A stretch of 42,161 nt of DNA, taken from contig JAEYNY010000103.1 in NCBI GenBank assembly GCA_023412275.1, positions 1-42,161 of the forward strand. Direction: 5' to 3'. The notes below the pieces were generated by a model. The model saw only the letters and a list, made by a program, of their open reading frames with translations, did no database searches and was not told where the DNA came from. Of this stretch, positions 24,205 to 32,927 are shown piece after piece (the stretch's first letter is position 1; each line of letters begins with the position of its first letter). The stretch comes from Bacillota bacterium. Its GTDB lineage: Bacteria; Bacillota; Clostridia; Acetivibrionales; DSM-1351. Made by a program: the position numbers and the translations under genes.

Positions 24205-24242
24205 TTCGGATGCCTGCCTCACCGGCATTGCATCCGAATTAA
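24205..24242. terminator. Bidirectional terminator between G1PDH and ldh
   Basis: TTCGGATGC (24205-24213) pairs with GCATCCGAA (24230-24238), enclosing a second small stem TGCC/GGCA. T-run upstream and A-run downstream serve both convergent genes. Confidence 0.85.
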
Positions 24243-24251
24243 AAGTACATA

Positions 24252-25202
24252 TTACAAATTCAGTCCGCCGATAACCTGTTTCAAGGCCTGAGCAGATTTA
24301 TTAAGTAACCCTGTTTCCTCGTTGCTTAGAGGAACATTTAAAATTCTTGAAACACCCTCCGAATTTACCTGACTTGGAATACTGAGACATATATCATTTA
24401 GACCGTATTCTCCTTCGAATAAACTTGATACTGTCAATATGGAGTTTTCGTTACGGACAATAGCCTCTACAATTCTTCTTACTGCAAGAGCAACGGCATA
24501 GTAGGTTGCATTTTTCTTGTCAATAATCTCATAAGCTGCGTTTTTTACCTTATCAAAAGTATCACGCTTGAAGCTTTCATCGTCGCAGGATTTACACTCT
24601 TTGCAATAAGAATCCATTGGAATTCCGGCTATGGATGCAAGACTCCAGGTAGGGACTTCAGTGTCTCCGTGTTCACCGATTATATATGCATGTACGTTTC
24701 TTGGGTCAACTCCCATATGTTCCCCAAGCATATATTTGAAACGTGCAGTGTCTAGAACTGTTCCGGAGCCTATAACTCTGTTTTTAGGGAAGCCGGATAG
24801 CTTATAGGTTACGTAGGTTAAAATATCCACCGGGTTTGTAACAACAAGCAGGATACAGTCTGTATTATATTTAACGATATTTCCGACAATATCTTTAAAA
24901 ATTTCAGTGTTTTTATTTACAAGGTCAATTCTTGTCTCACCCGGTTTCTGGTTTGCACCTCCTGTGATTACAACAATATCTGCACCTTTACAATCTGAGT
25001 AATCTCCCTTATATATTTTAACAGGCCTTACAAATGGCATACCGTGATTCATATCCATCGCTTCGCCTTCAGCTTTTTTGGAGTTTTGGTCTATAAGTAC
25101 AATTTCTGAAACCAGACCGCTTACCATTAATGTGTAAGCAGTGGTTGAACCAACAAAGCCTGAACCTACAATTACGATTTTATTTATAGATTTATTTTTC
25201 AT
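24252..25202 (-). CDS. ldh: L-lactate dehydrogenase
   Basis: A 316-residue NAD-dependent L-lactate dehydrogenase converting pyruvate and NADH to L-lactate at the end of fermentation. The Rossmann motif is GSGFVGSTTAY; the active-site loop GANQKPGETR has Gln where malate dehydrogenases have Arg; DTARF and catalytic IGEHGDTEVP are present. A cysteine-rich insert (CKECKSCDDE, about 200-210) is unusual for the family and lies near the 'GIPMDSY' loop. ATG start. Single gene, with a strong shared terminator. Allosteric control by fructose-1,6-bisphosphate is typical of the family but not assessed here. Confidence 0.93.
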   Translation of the reverse strand: MKNKSINKIVIVGSGFVGSTTAYTLMVSGLVSEIVLIDQNSKKAEGEAMDMNHGMPFVRPVKIYKGDYSDCKGADIVVITGGANQKPGETRIDLVNKNTEIFKDIVGNIVKYNTDCILLVVTNPVDILTYVTYKLSGFPKNRVIGSGTVLDTARFKYMLGEHMGVDPRNVHAYIIGEHGDTEVPTWSLASIAGIPMDSYCKECKSCDDESFKRDTFDKVKNAAYEIIDKKNATYYAVALAVRRIVEAIVRNENSILTVSSLFEGEYGLNDICLSIPSQVNSEGVSRILNVPLSNEETGLLNKSAQALKQVIGGLNL

Positions 25203-25388
25203 AATAAATAACCTTCACTTTCTTAGAGTATTTGCTTAGTATAAAATATACCCTTAATTTGTAAGTTATAACAAAACATTTTAAATGTAAAAAAATATAC
25301 TATTTTGTTGTAAAATCATCAATAATAATGTAAAATATTAATATAATATAACAAAAAGTGGAATAAAAAGATGAAGGAGATAAAGCTT

Positions 25389-26534
25389 ATGCAAACATTA
25401 ATTAATCATCAATTGACAATTATCTCTTTTGCAACCTTGTTTCTTTTCTTGATTTATGCTAATTGTGTTTTGGAAAAAGGATCTGTAATCAGAAGGCTGT
25501 ATCTTTCAGCTGTACTCTTGAATTTATTTCTTACATTATCCAATTTATTACTAAAGATTTTATTTGAAAATTATACCACTCCATTGATAATACCAAGAAT
25601 ACTATGGAGTATCAACTTTATAGTGTCACCTCTTCTGGCTTATACATTTTTGCTGTTTGTGTGTAATTATTTCGCAAACCCATATAGGATAAAGAAACAG
25701 GCAGGCTTGGTTTTTAATTTACTTTTCTTCGGAAATACTATTGCAGCAATCATTGTTTTTAAAACTGATATTTTTACTAATAAATTGGGCTCAGGAACTT
25801 ACATTTTCCCCTTCTCAATAAGTTTAATTCTGTTATCCTACAGTATTTATGTAATATTTAAAAGACGTAAGCTGCTCTTAAAGGTTGAGTACATTTATAT
25901 TATGTCGGTAAGCCTAATGATTGTGGCTGTGACAACTTTTCAGCTTATTTCGAATAAAACAGGCTATATCTGGTGCTTTAATTCACTTGCTCTATTACTT
26001 ATGTTTGTGATTATTCAGCAAGGGGAGCTGTACAAAGATTCCCTTACGGGAGCCAGAAACAGACAGGCATTAAAAAAATGTCTGGATTGTTATGAAAAAC
26101 GTAATTTAAGCCGATTGTCAGCGGTAGCCATAGACCTTGACTATTTTAAAAATATCAACGATTTATATGGTCATTCTGAGGGTGATTTTGCGCTGAAGGC
26201 ATTTGTAAAAATGCTTCAAAGAGTATACCTTAATTCGGGAATTGTTTTCCGCACCGGTGGCGATGAATTTCTTGTCCTTATTGATAATCGTTCAGAGCCT
26301 CAGATTCATGATTTAATGAAAAAGGTTTCAGGTGTAGTAGAAAAATTTAATACAGTGGGAAATAAGCCATACAGTATAAAGTATAGTTATGCCTTTGGTA
26401 CCTATAAAAGAACGGATAAGGGAGTAAACCAGTTTTTACATGAAATAGACCTTCAGATGTACAATAATAAAAACGGTAAAAAAAGAATTTTTGGTGAAGG
26501 CCTTCAATCCGGCATTTATGCAGGTATTCTGTGA
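25389..26534 (+). CDS. Membrane-bound GGDEF diguanylate cyclase
   Basis: A 381-residue protein: about seven N-terminal hydrophobic segments (residues about 8-215), resembling a 7TM sensor module of histidine-kinase type, then a GGDEF domain (about 220-375) with an intact GGDEF at 290-294 and the DYFKNINDLYGHSEGD metal/substrate motif. The intact site suggests active synthesis of c-di-GMP. No RxxD inhibitory site is present just upstream of GGDEF. The start is the ATG at 25389 because AAGGAG lies nine bases upstream; an ATG six codons earlier overlaps that site. Ligand unknown. Monocistronic. Confidence 0.9.
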   Translation: MQTLINHQLTIISFATLFLFLIYANCVLEKGSVIRRLYLSAVLLNLFLTLSNLLLKILFENYTTPLIIPRILWSINFIVSPLLAYTFLLFVCNYFANPYRIKKQAGLVFNLLFFGNTIAAIIVFKTDIFTNKLGSGTYIFPFSISLILLSYSIYVIFKRRKLLLKVEYIYIMSVSLMIVAVTTFQLISNKTGYIWCFNSLALLLMFVIIQQGELYKDSLTGARNRQALKKCLDCYEKRNLSRLSAVAIDLDYFKNINDLYGHSEGDFALKAFVKMLQRVYLNSGIVFRTGGDEFLVLIDNRSEPQIHDLMKKVSGVVEKFNTVGNKPYSIKYSYAFGTYKRTDKGVNQFLHEIDLQMYNNKNGKKRIFGEGLQSGIYAGIL

Positions 26535-26565
26535 CATATTTTGAACTGAAAATCAATCCTTTGTA

Positions 26566-26594
26566 TTGTTTATATTTCGGGAAGTAGGTATAAT
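26566..26594 (+). promoter_or_regulatory. Sigma-A promoter of the bacteriohemerythrin gene
   Basis: TTGTTT (26566-26571), 17 bp, perfect TATAAT (26589-26594), about 30 bp before the start codon. Confidence 0.6.
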
Positions 26595-26626
26595 CTTGGT
26601 ATACACTACATTTAAGGAGGGTCTAT

Positions 26627-27019
26627 ATGATAGAATGGAGGGACGAATTCATTCTTGGAATCGAGAAAATCGATGAACAGCATAAAAAGTTATTTCAGAT
26701 TGCTTCAGAAATTTATGCTGTCATGAAAAATCAACTTATTACGGATAAATATGATGAAATTGTACACCTTATTACGGAACTAAAAGATTATACGGTCTTT
26801 CACTTTACTTATGAAGAAGAATACATGCATAGTATAGGATACCGAAAGCTGCTTTCCCATAAAGTTGAACATCATGACTTTATTGAAAAAATCAGTAATA
26901 CGGACTATAGCAGAGTAGATAAGGACCAGGATAAGTACTTAATGGAATTGCTTGATTTTACGGTTGAATGGATTGCAAATCATATTATGAAAACAGATAG
27001 AGCATATACAATCAAATAG
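26627..27019 (+). CDS. Bacteriohemerythrin
   Basis: A 130-residue single-domain hemerythrin with the full di-iron ligand set: H19 (DEQHKKLF), H59 and E63 (HFTYEEEYM), H78 and H82 (HKVEH), H119 and D124 (HIMKTD). It binds O2 reversibly and is thought to store, deliver or sense oxygen; in an anaerobe it most likely serves oxygen scavenging or sensing. ATG with AAGGAGGG upstream and its own promoter and terminator. It is a different family branch from the HHE protein at 8.9 kb. Confidence 0.95.
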   Translation: MIEWRDEFILGIEKIDEQHKKLFQIASEIYAVMKNQLITDKYDEIVHLITELKDYTVFHFTYEEEYMHSIGYRKLLSHKVEHHDFIEKISNTDYSRVDKDQDKYLMELLDFTVEWIANHIMKTDRAYTIK

Positions 27020-27028
27020 AATTTCTTT

Positions 27029-27060
27029 AAGGTACATTCAAGGTGGATGTACTTTTTATT
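27029..27060 (+). terminator. Terminator after bacteriohemerythrin
   Basis: GTACAT (27032-27037) pairs with ATGTAC (27047-27052), extended by A-T and G-U pairs, then five T. Confidence 0.8.
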
Positions 27061-27153
27061 TGCAAAAAAGTAATGGTATACAGATTCTGTTTATAAAGTA
27101 TATTAGGTGGTATATATTGGATATACTTACACGTAATCAGAGGAGGATATAGT

Positions 27154-28488
27154 ATGAAAATAGCAGTAATCGGATGTACCCATGCAGGGACGGCAGCAAT
27201 CAATAATATGGTAAAACTTTACCCCGGGTCGGAAATAACGGTTTATGAAAAGAATGATAATATCTCTTTCCTTTCATGCGGTATAGCCCTTTATGTAGGC
27301 GGAGTGGTAAAGGATCCAGAAAGTTTGTTCTATTCATCACCCGAAAAATTAAGAGAGATGGGCATAACAACCCGGATGCGTCATGAGGTTATGGATATAG
27401 ATATAAATAAAAAGACTTTGTTGGTAAAGGATATAGAAACAGGTTGCAGCTTTGAGGATAATTATGACAAACTGGTGATTACCTCTGGCTCATGGCCCAT
27501 TATTCCAAAAATTGAAGGTATTGAGCTAGATGGAGTTCTTCCGGCAAAAAATTATAACCACTCAAAAGAAATAGTAAGTAAGGAAAAATCCGCTCAGAGC
27601 ATTGTAGTGGTAGGTGCAGGATATATTGGTGTGGAACTGGCAGAAGCATTTGCTGTGAACGGTAAAAAGGTTACCTTGATAGATACCGAAAACAGAATAC
27701 TAAGCAAGTATTTTGACAAAGAGTTTACGGATACTGCGGAAGAAAAGATGAAAGCCAAAGGTATAACCCTTGCCCTGGGTGAGACTGTAACAAAATTTAT
27801 CGGAAACCAAAATAAAATTAAAAAGGTTAAAACAGATAAAGCGGAGTATGATGCTGACCTTGCCATTCTATGCATTGGTTTTCGGCCAAGCACAGGATTA
27901 TTCAAAGACAAGCTTGAGATGTTGCCTAACGGGGCCATAATAGTAGATGAGTATATGCAGACAAGCAAAAAAGATGTCTTTGCTGCCGGAGACTGTTGCG
28001 CATCCATATATAATCCTATAGGAATACGTAAATATATACCTCTTGCAACAAATGCTGTAAGGATGGGTACACTTGCGGCATTAAATCTTGAAAAACCTTC
28101 AGTAAAGTATTTGGGTACACAAGGAACGTCAGCCATAAAAATATACGATCTTAATTATGCTGCAACAGGTTTGACTCAAAGTGCAGCAGAATTTGATAAT
28201 ATTGATATAAAATCCGTTACAATCAGAGAGAACTACCGTCCTGAATTTATGCCGGATTATGAAGAGGTATTATTGAAAGTAGTATTTGATGCCAAAACAA
28301 GAGAGATTCTCGGAGCTCAAATTCTGTCAAAGGCTGATTTAACCCAGTCTGCTAATACATTGTCTTTAGCAATTCAAAAGAAAGTGACTATTGACGAACT
28401 GGCAATTACAGACTTTTTCTTCCAACCTCACTACAACAAGCCCTGGAATTTCCTTAATTCCGCAGGACTTCAAGCTCAGGACATTTAG
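27154..28488 (+). CDS. FAD-dependent NADH oxidase / CoA-disulfide reductase-type flavoprotein
   Basis: A 444-residue pyridine nucleotide-disulfide oxidoreductase with a single redox cysteine, C42 in NISFLSCGIALYVGG, the hallmark of water-forming NADH oxidase, NADH peroxidase and CoA-disulfide reductase. The FAD-binding N-terminus is KIAVIGCTHAGTAAI, the NAD-binding motif is VVVGAGYIGVELAE, and the second FAD motif is DVFAAGDCCA. A typical dimerisation domain ends the protein. Oxidase, peroxidase and CoA-disulfide activities cannot be separated from sequence alone. It follows bacteriohemerythrin, consistent with an O2-removal neighbourhood. ATG with GGAGG upstream. Confidence 0.88.
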   Translation: MKIAVIGCTHAGTAAINNMVKLYPGSEITVYEKNDNISFLSCGIALYVGGVVKDPESLFYSSPEKLREMGITTRMRHEVMDIDINKKTLLVKDIETGCSFEDNYDKLVITSGSWPIIPKIEGIELDGVLPAKNYNHSKEIVSKEKSAQSIVVVGAGYIGVELAEAFAVNGKKVTLIDTENRILSKYFDKEFTDTAEEKMKAKGITLALGETVTKFIGNQNKIKKVKTDKAEYDADLAILCIGFRPSTGLFKDKLEMLPNGAIIVDEYMQTSKKDVFAAGDCCASIYNPIGIRKYIPLATNAVRMGTLAALNLEKPSVKYLGTQGTSAIKIYDLNYAATGLTQSAAEFDNIDIKSVTIRENYRPEFMPDYEEVLLKVVFDAKTREILGAQILSKADLTQSANTLSLAIQKKVTIDELAITDFFFQPHYNKPWNFLNSAGLQAQDI

Positions 28489-28506
28489 CCATTGGTTTAA
28501 AAACGT

Positions 28507-28536
28507 AGGCTGTCTTTTAAAGACAGTCTTTTTTTG
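28507..28536 (+). terminator. Terminator after the NADH oxidase-type gene
   Basis: AGGCTGTCTT (28507-28516) pairs with AAGACAGTCT (from 28520) around a 3-4 nt loop, followed by seven T. Confidence 0.9.
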
Positions 28537-28615
28537 ACTTCAATAAAGTTGATATGAAAAAATTTTTATGTTATTCTAAAATGTATTTATTAATACTATT
28601 TAGATGGAGTTAAAT

Positions 28616-30097
28616 ATGGAAAACACAGAGAATCAATATAAAAACAAGGGATTAATCCTTGTCAACATTGTATTATTGACTTTTATGGCATGCCTTGACA
28701 GCAGCATTGTAAATGTTGCACTGCCTGTAATGGCAGATAAATTTTCCGTTGGAATGGGTTCTATTTCAACAATCGTATCAACATATTTGATTGCTATTTC
28801 TGCAACTGTGCTGATTTTCGGAAGGCTGGGAGACATTAAGGGAAAAGTAAAAATTTTTAAAACAGGTATTGTTATATTTACACTTGGCTCGTTACTGTGT
28901 GCCGTTTCACCTTCGTTGAATATACTTGTATTATCAAGAATTATTCAGGCTATAGGTGCGGCAGCTTTTATGGCAACAAACCAGGGAATAGTTACAAGAG
29001 CGTTCCCGGCAAATGAAAGAGGCAGAGCACTTGGTATTACCGGTTCCTTTGTTGCACTTGGTACCCTTGTCGGGCCTCCGCTAGGTGGTTTTATTGTTGA
29101 TGTAGCAAGCTGGCAATATATATTTCTGATAAATATACCTATTGGTATTATCGCTTTCATTATGGGCTTAAAAGTGCTTCCTAAAGACGAGCAGAGCATT
29201 GAGTCAAAGTTTGACGTAAAAGGTGCCATTCTGTTTCTTATAAGTATAATATCCCTATTTGCTGCATTGCTGTCGGGTGAGCAGATAGGTTTCCTCAAAC
29301 CGATTATACTGGCAAGTTTTGCAGTGGCAATTATATCATTTATATTATTTATAAAAATGGAAGGAAGAGTTGATAGTCCTCTTCTACAACTGAACATTTT
29401 TAAAAATAAGCTTTTTTCACTAAGCATTTTATGCGGCTTTTTGCTTTTTGTATGTATGAGCTGCTCAAACATTATAATGCCATTCTATTTTCAGGATATT
29501 ATAAAAATGTCCCCTTGGTTAACGGGAGTATATCTCATGTCATATCCTCTGATACTTCTGGTGGTATCACCCATAAGTGGATTTTTGTCAGATAAAATTG
29601 GTTCTGAAATGCTTACCTTTGTGGGGCTGGCGATTTTTAGCGCAGGATGTTTCTTAATGGCTACTATTAACCAGACTTTTAGCCCTGTAAGAATTATATT
29701 GTTTATTTCGTTGATGGCTGTAGGAAATGGCATGTTCCAATCCCCTAACAATTCACTAATTATGTCAACTGTGCCCAGAAGCCGTTTAGGGATTGCAGGC
29801 AGCATTAATGCACTAGTGAGAAATCTTGGTCTGGTAATCGGTGTATCTGTATCTACACTGGTGCTTTACGGCATGATGAGTTTCAAGCTGGGTTATAAAG
29901 TAACAAATTTTGTTGAAGGAAAAGAAGCAGAATTTATTTTTGGAATGAGCTCTGCGTATATATTCATTGGAGCACTTTCCTTGGTTGCAGCAACTCTGAC
30001 TGCAGTCAGGTTATACAGAATCAAGAAAAATGCTAAGTCCAATGACAATTATACTGATGTTCAGGATTGTGATATAAGTGATATGGAAACAAAGTAA
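28616..30097 (+). CDS. MFS exporter, DHA2 (EmrB/QacA) family, 14 TM
   Basis: A 493-residue major facilitator with 14 predicted helices. The first helix carries LLTFMACLDSSIVNVALPVM, the D-helix signature of 14-TM drug:H+ antiporters; motif A is RLGDIKG and motif C is GSFVALGTLVGPPLGGFI. The family exports drugs, bile salts, dyes or metabolites; substrate unknown. The start is the ATG at 28616, with GGAG six bases before it; an ATG four codons earlier overlaps that site. Its stop codon directly abuts the stop of the convergent HAD gene, with no terminator between. Confidence 0.9.
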   Translation: MENTENQYKNKGLILVNIVLLTFMACLDSSIVNVALPVMADKFSVGMGSISTIVSTYLIAISATVLIFGRLGDIKGKVKIFKTGIVIFTLGSLLCAVSPSLNILVLSRIIQAIGAAAFMATNQGIVTRAFPANERGRALGITGSFVALGTLVGPPLGGFIVDVASWQYIFLINIPIGIIAFIMGLKVLPKDEQSIESKFDVKGAILFLISIISLFAALLSGEQIGFLKPIILASFAVAIISFILFIKMEGRVDSPLLQLNIFKNKLFSLSILCGFLLFVCMSCSNIIMPFYFQDIIKMSPWLTGVYLMSYPLILLVVSPISGFLSDKIGSEMLTFVGLAIFSAGCFLMATINQTFSPVRIILFISLMAVGNGMFQSPNNSLIMSTVPRSRLGIAGSINALVRNLGLVIGVSVSTLVLYGMMSFKLGYKVTNFVEGKEAEFIFGMSSAYIFIGALSLVAATLTAVRLYRIKKNAKSNDNYTDVQDCDISDMETK

Positions 30098-30721
30098 TTA
30101 CAACTTTAATATATCAAGTAAATCCGCAGGCTTCTTGAAAAAGAAGTCTGCATTTATATTTTCAGCATTATTTGAGCCCCAAAGAGCCAACGCAAACTTT
30201 ACTCCAGCATTCTTTGCACATTCTCTGTCAAATACCGTGTCGCCTATATATAGAGTTTCGGAAGGTACCGCATTCAGCTTGTCCATGGCAAGTAACAAAG
30301 GATCCGGGTTTGGTTTATGCAGGGTAGTATCATCGGATGCTACAATAGTTTTAAAATATTTAGTGAATTGCTGCAGACAGCTGTCAAATTCGATTTCATA
30401 CTGACACCTTGAGGTTACTACACCCATTGGGATATTTAACTCTTTAAGATTTTCCATTACTTCAGGTATTCCCTCAAAGGCAGTACATTTTTTAAAACCT
30501 TCAATCAAATATTGATAATAATCTTTTAAAGCTGCATCAATATCAGTAAAACCGTATCTCTCTAGAGAAACGGGAGTAGGAACACCATAGCCCTTTAAGA
30601 GTTCTTCATTTGTAAAATATCTGCCGTGTTTTTCGAAAATAATGCTCTGGTATGCATAGTAAACTGCTTCTTCTGTATCAATCATTGTTCCGTCAATATC
30701 AAATATTATATACTTAAACAT
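30098..30721 (-). CDS. HAD hydrolase, phosphoglycolate phosphatase-like
   Basis: A 207-residue HAD family IA phosphatase with motif I FDIDGTMID (D8 nucleophile, D10 acid), a helical cap (about 15-80), motif II VVTSR, a lysine in LHKPNPDPL and motif III/IV YIGDTVFDRECAKNAG. It resembles the Gph/PpaX/beta-phosphoglucomutase group and could dephosphorylate phosphoglycolate, pyrophosphate or sugar phosphates. ATG with GGGAGG seven bases upstream. Convergent with, and abutting, the MFS gene. Confidence 0.88.
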   Translation of the reverse strand: MFKYIIFDIDGTMIDTEEAVYYAYQSIIFEKHGRYFTNEELLKGYGVPTPVSLERYGFTDIDAALKDYYQYLIEGFKKCTAFEGIPEVMENLKELNIPMGVVTSRCQYEIEFDSCLQQFTKYFKTIVASDDTTLHKPNPDPLLLAMDKLNAVPSETLYIGDTVFDRECAKNAGVKFALALWGSNNAENINADFFFKKPADLLDILKL

Positions 30722-30783
30722 TTTTGTCCTCCCGGTTATCTGCCTCGATTATACAAGGTATTATAACACCAAAGGAGACACTC

Positions 30784-32287
30784 TTACCAGTTATGTTTAC
30801 AATTATAGAATTTTGTTAAATAGAATATAACAAAAAAGCATATACCAACGGACAATATTACATCAAATACCATACAGTTGTCAGGTATAATGATACTGAC
30901 TATTCTCATGGCTGCAAAACCGGCAAGTCCGCATAGGGCAAGTACAACCCCCCTTGGTAGTGAAAATTTGATTTCACAGGACTTGCGTATTTCTATTAAA
31001 TTGAGAATCAGAGCTGTCAATGCTGTAACGGCAAGTGAGATTCCTACACCGTAAATGTTGATTGAGGGAATGCCGGTTAATATAAAGACGAGCACAAGAT
31101 TCTCAACAGAGACAATAATGGAATTTTTAAGATTTACATTCTGCTTTCCGAGTCCGTTGAGTATCCCGAAAGAGGCGGAAGCCACGTAGCTTATAAAATT
31201 ACATATACCGGCCACCATAACCATTTTACCTAAATCATTTCTTCCGTAAGAATAAGCCCAGTTTTCTGGGAATACATATTGAAACAATCAATGTTCCTAA
31301 CCCTATCATGCAGGATATTCTGAGAACCTGTGAAATCCTTTTTTCGGTACTCCACATATCTCTTTTACTTAGGCTCAGGGACATATCCGGAATTAGTACA
31401 GTCATCATGGAGCCTACAATTATAAACGGAAGGTTCACTGTTGTTAGAGCCATACCCATAAACTTGCCTATTTGCTGCAAGGCTACGTCATAGCTTACTC
31501 CGGCACTCATTAATCTCCTCGGAAGAATCAGGGTTGAGGCTGTTGCTAGAATAGACGAAATAAAACCGTTCAGGCACAGCGGACAGGATATAACGAGAAC
31601 ATCCGCCAACAATTGCAGTGGGTTCTGTACCTTGACTCCTGAGGGTTTAAGTTTGCGTGATACAAGCTTAAATCCTGTTAAAAGAAACAGCATGCTGATG
31701 AATTCTCCTATTGCTAGGGCAAAATACGCAATTGTAACGGTATTTTTTAGATCATTTAGCTGTAGCAGAGCTATTGTTGCCAGAAGTATTGAAATTCTAA
31801 TGCATTTTTCAAGAATATCAATACCGGCGGGAATAGTGAATTTTTCAAATCCGTAAAAAAAGCCTTTAAATATAGCGGACATTGGAACAAAAATCAGTGC
31901 CGGGCATATGATTCTCACAGCGCTTAAAGCTCTGATATCTTTTATTATATATTTACTGATAAATGGTGCATTGAAAAATACCAGTATAGCTACTGCAATG
32001 CTCCACAGCCCTAAAAAGCATATAGCAACTTTTACGCTTCTGTGAAGATTCCTATAATCCTTTTTACTGTTATATACCGCACAGGTTTTTGAAATTGCGG
32101 TTATAAGTCCGTCTGTTGTAAGACAAAGCAGCAGGGAATAGACCGGCATAATAAGCCCATATAGCCCAAGTCCTTCAGCTCCGAGTTTTTTTGAAAGAAC
32201 TATTGAAAATGTAAATCCGATAAAACCTGTGACTAAGTTTGATAATGTAAGTATTGCTGAGTTTTTATAAAATTTATCAAGTCCCAT
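30784..32287 (-). pseudogene. SpoVB/MurJ-like polysaccharide flippase, frameshifted
   Basis: Two overlapping frames together make one MOP-superfamily flippase of about 500 residues, the normal length. The N-terminal frame (32287 down to 31235, 350 residues) begins MGLDKFYKNSAILTLSNLVTG and has about ten helices; the C-terminal frame (31287 down to 30784) continues with YGRNDLGKMVMVAGICN and about four more. Removing one T at about 31247-31252 joins them as KLGLFYGRNDLGKM, which fits the family's conserved 'lfYGr' turn. Either a recent single-base insertion inactivated the gene or the base is a sequencing error. The family (SpoVB, MATE-like flippases) moves lipid-linked saccharides, in sporulation for cortex synthesis. 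ATG with GAGG nine bases upstream. Confidence 0.85.
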
Positions 32288-32363
32288 TAAAATAAACCTC
32301 GTATTTGCTGTGTTAATTAAAGGTTATTCAAATGGTGACCTCATTATTCCATCATAACAAGGC

Positions 32364-32397
32364 ATAAAAAAAGAGGCTTCACAATTCAAAACCTCAT
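32364..32397 (-). terminator. Terminator of the DUF1294 gene
   Basis: Minus-strand stem GAGGTTTTG against the arm ending GCCTC with G-U pairs, then seven T. It overlaps the last codons of the gene. Confidence 0.7.
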
Positions 32398-32660
32398 TTT
32401 TTAGTAAGAAAATATATAAAAACAAATTGAGCAATAATTATCAGTGGAATGATTGTCATGAAATACCATCGACGGGTTTTATGCTTGAAGGTAAGTAATC
32501 CTATATATACGCCGATACTTCCACCCAGAATAGAAAGAAGAAAGAATGACCTTTCAGGTATTCTCCACAACCTGTTTTTTGCTTTATATTTATCCAGAGA
32601 AACTAACACAAAACCGATTATATTTAAAATAATTACTATTGTAATAAAGTATTTATGCAT
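32394..32660 (-). CDS. DUF1294 small membrane protein
   Basis: An 88-residue protein with three hydrophobic helices and the DUF1294 signature: VSLDKYKAKNRLWRIPERSFFLLSILGGSIG (split here as DKYKAKNRLWRIPE, then LGGSIGVYIG), followed by FKHKTRRWYF. The family is widespread and uncharacterised. ATG with AGGTG upstream. Single gene, with its own terminator. Confidence 0.9.
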   Translation of the reverse strand: MHKYFITIVIILNIIGFVLVSLDKYKAKNRLWRIPERSFFLLSILGGSIGVYIGLLTFKHKTRRWYFMTIIPLIIIAQFVFIYFLTKK

Positions 32661-32815
32661 ATAAGCACCTCGTAATTTTTTAAACTACACTAAGAGAGTA
32701 TTATATTTTATATCATACATTATTATACAATTAATGTGTAGATTTTGTTCTATAAAATCTTAAAAATAAGCCAACATTCCCACTACTGATAAGCCATACG
32801 GATGGTAAAAGCCAC

Positions 32816-32866
32816 ATCTGCATATAAAACAATATGGAAGGAAATGTATATTTTTTCTATGCGGAT
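32816..32866. repeat. Imperfect inverted repeat upstream of the FHA operon promoter
   Basis: ATCTGCATA (32816-32824) and TATGCGGAT (32858-32866) pair with one G-T; the second arm abuts the -35 box at 32867. A smaller CCAT/ATGG repeat lies at 32794-32805. The rest of the 267-bp intergenic stretch (32661-32927) shows nothing clear. Confidence 0.35.
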
Positions 32867-32895
32867 TTGAAAAATGTATCCGGTTTATATATAAT
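32867..32895 (+). promoter_or_regulatory. Sigma-A promoter of the FHA-FtsW-PBP operon
   Basis: TTGAAA (32867-32872), 17 bp, perfect TATAAT (32890-32895), 32 bp before the first start codon. Confidence 0.8.
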
Positions 32896-32927
32896 AAAGA
32901 AAAACTTATTGACTGGAGCAAGAGCTT

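Noticed and set aside
25258..25275. TTTGT-N8-ACAAA inverted repeat upstream of ldh as a Rex operator
   Set aside because: Rex sites are 18 bp from TTGT to ACAA (TTGTTAA-N4-TTAACAA type). Here TTGT to ACAA spans 16 bp and the inner bases do not match, so the spacing is wrong.
31235..31290. Programmed frameshifting in the flippase gene
   Set aside because: The junction has no classic slippery heptamer with a downstream stem, and family members are encoded in one frame; mutation or sequence error is simpler.
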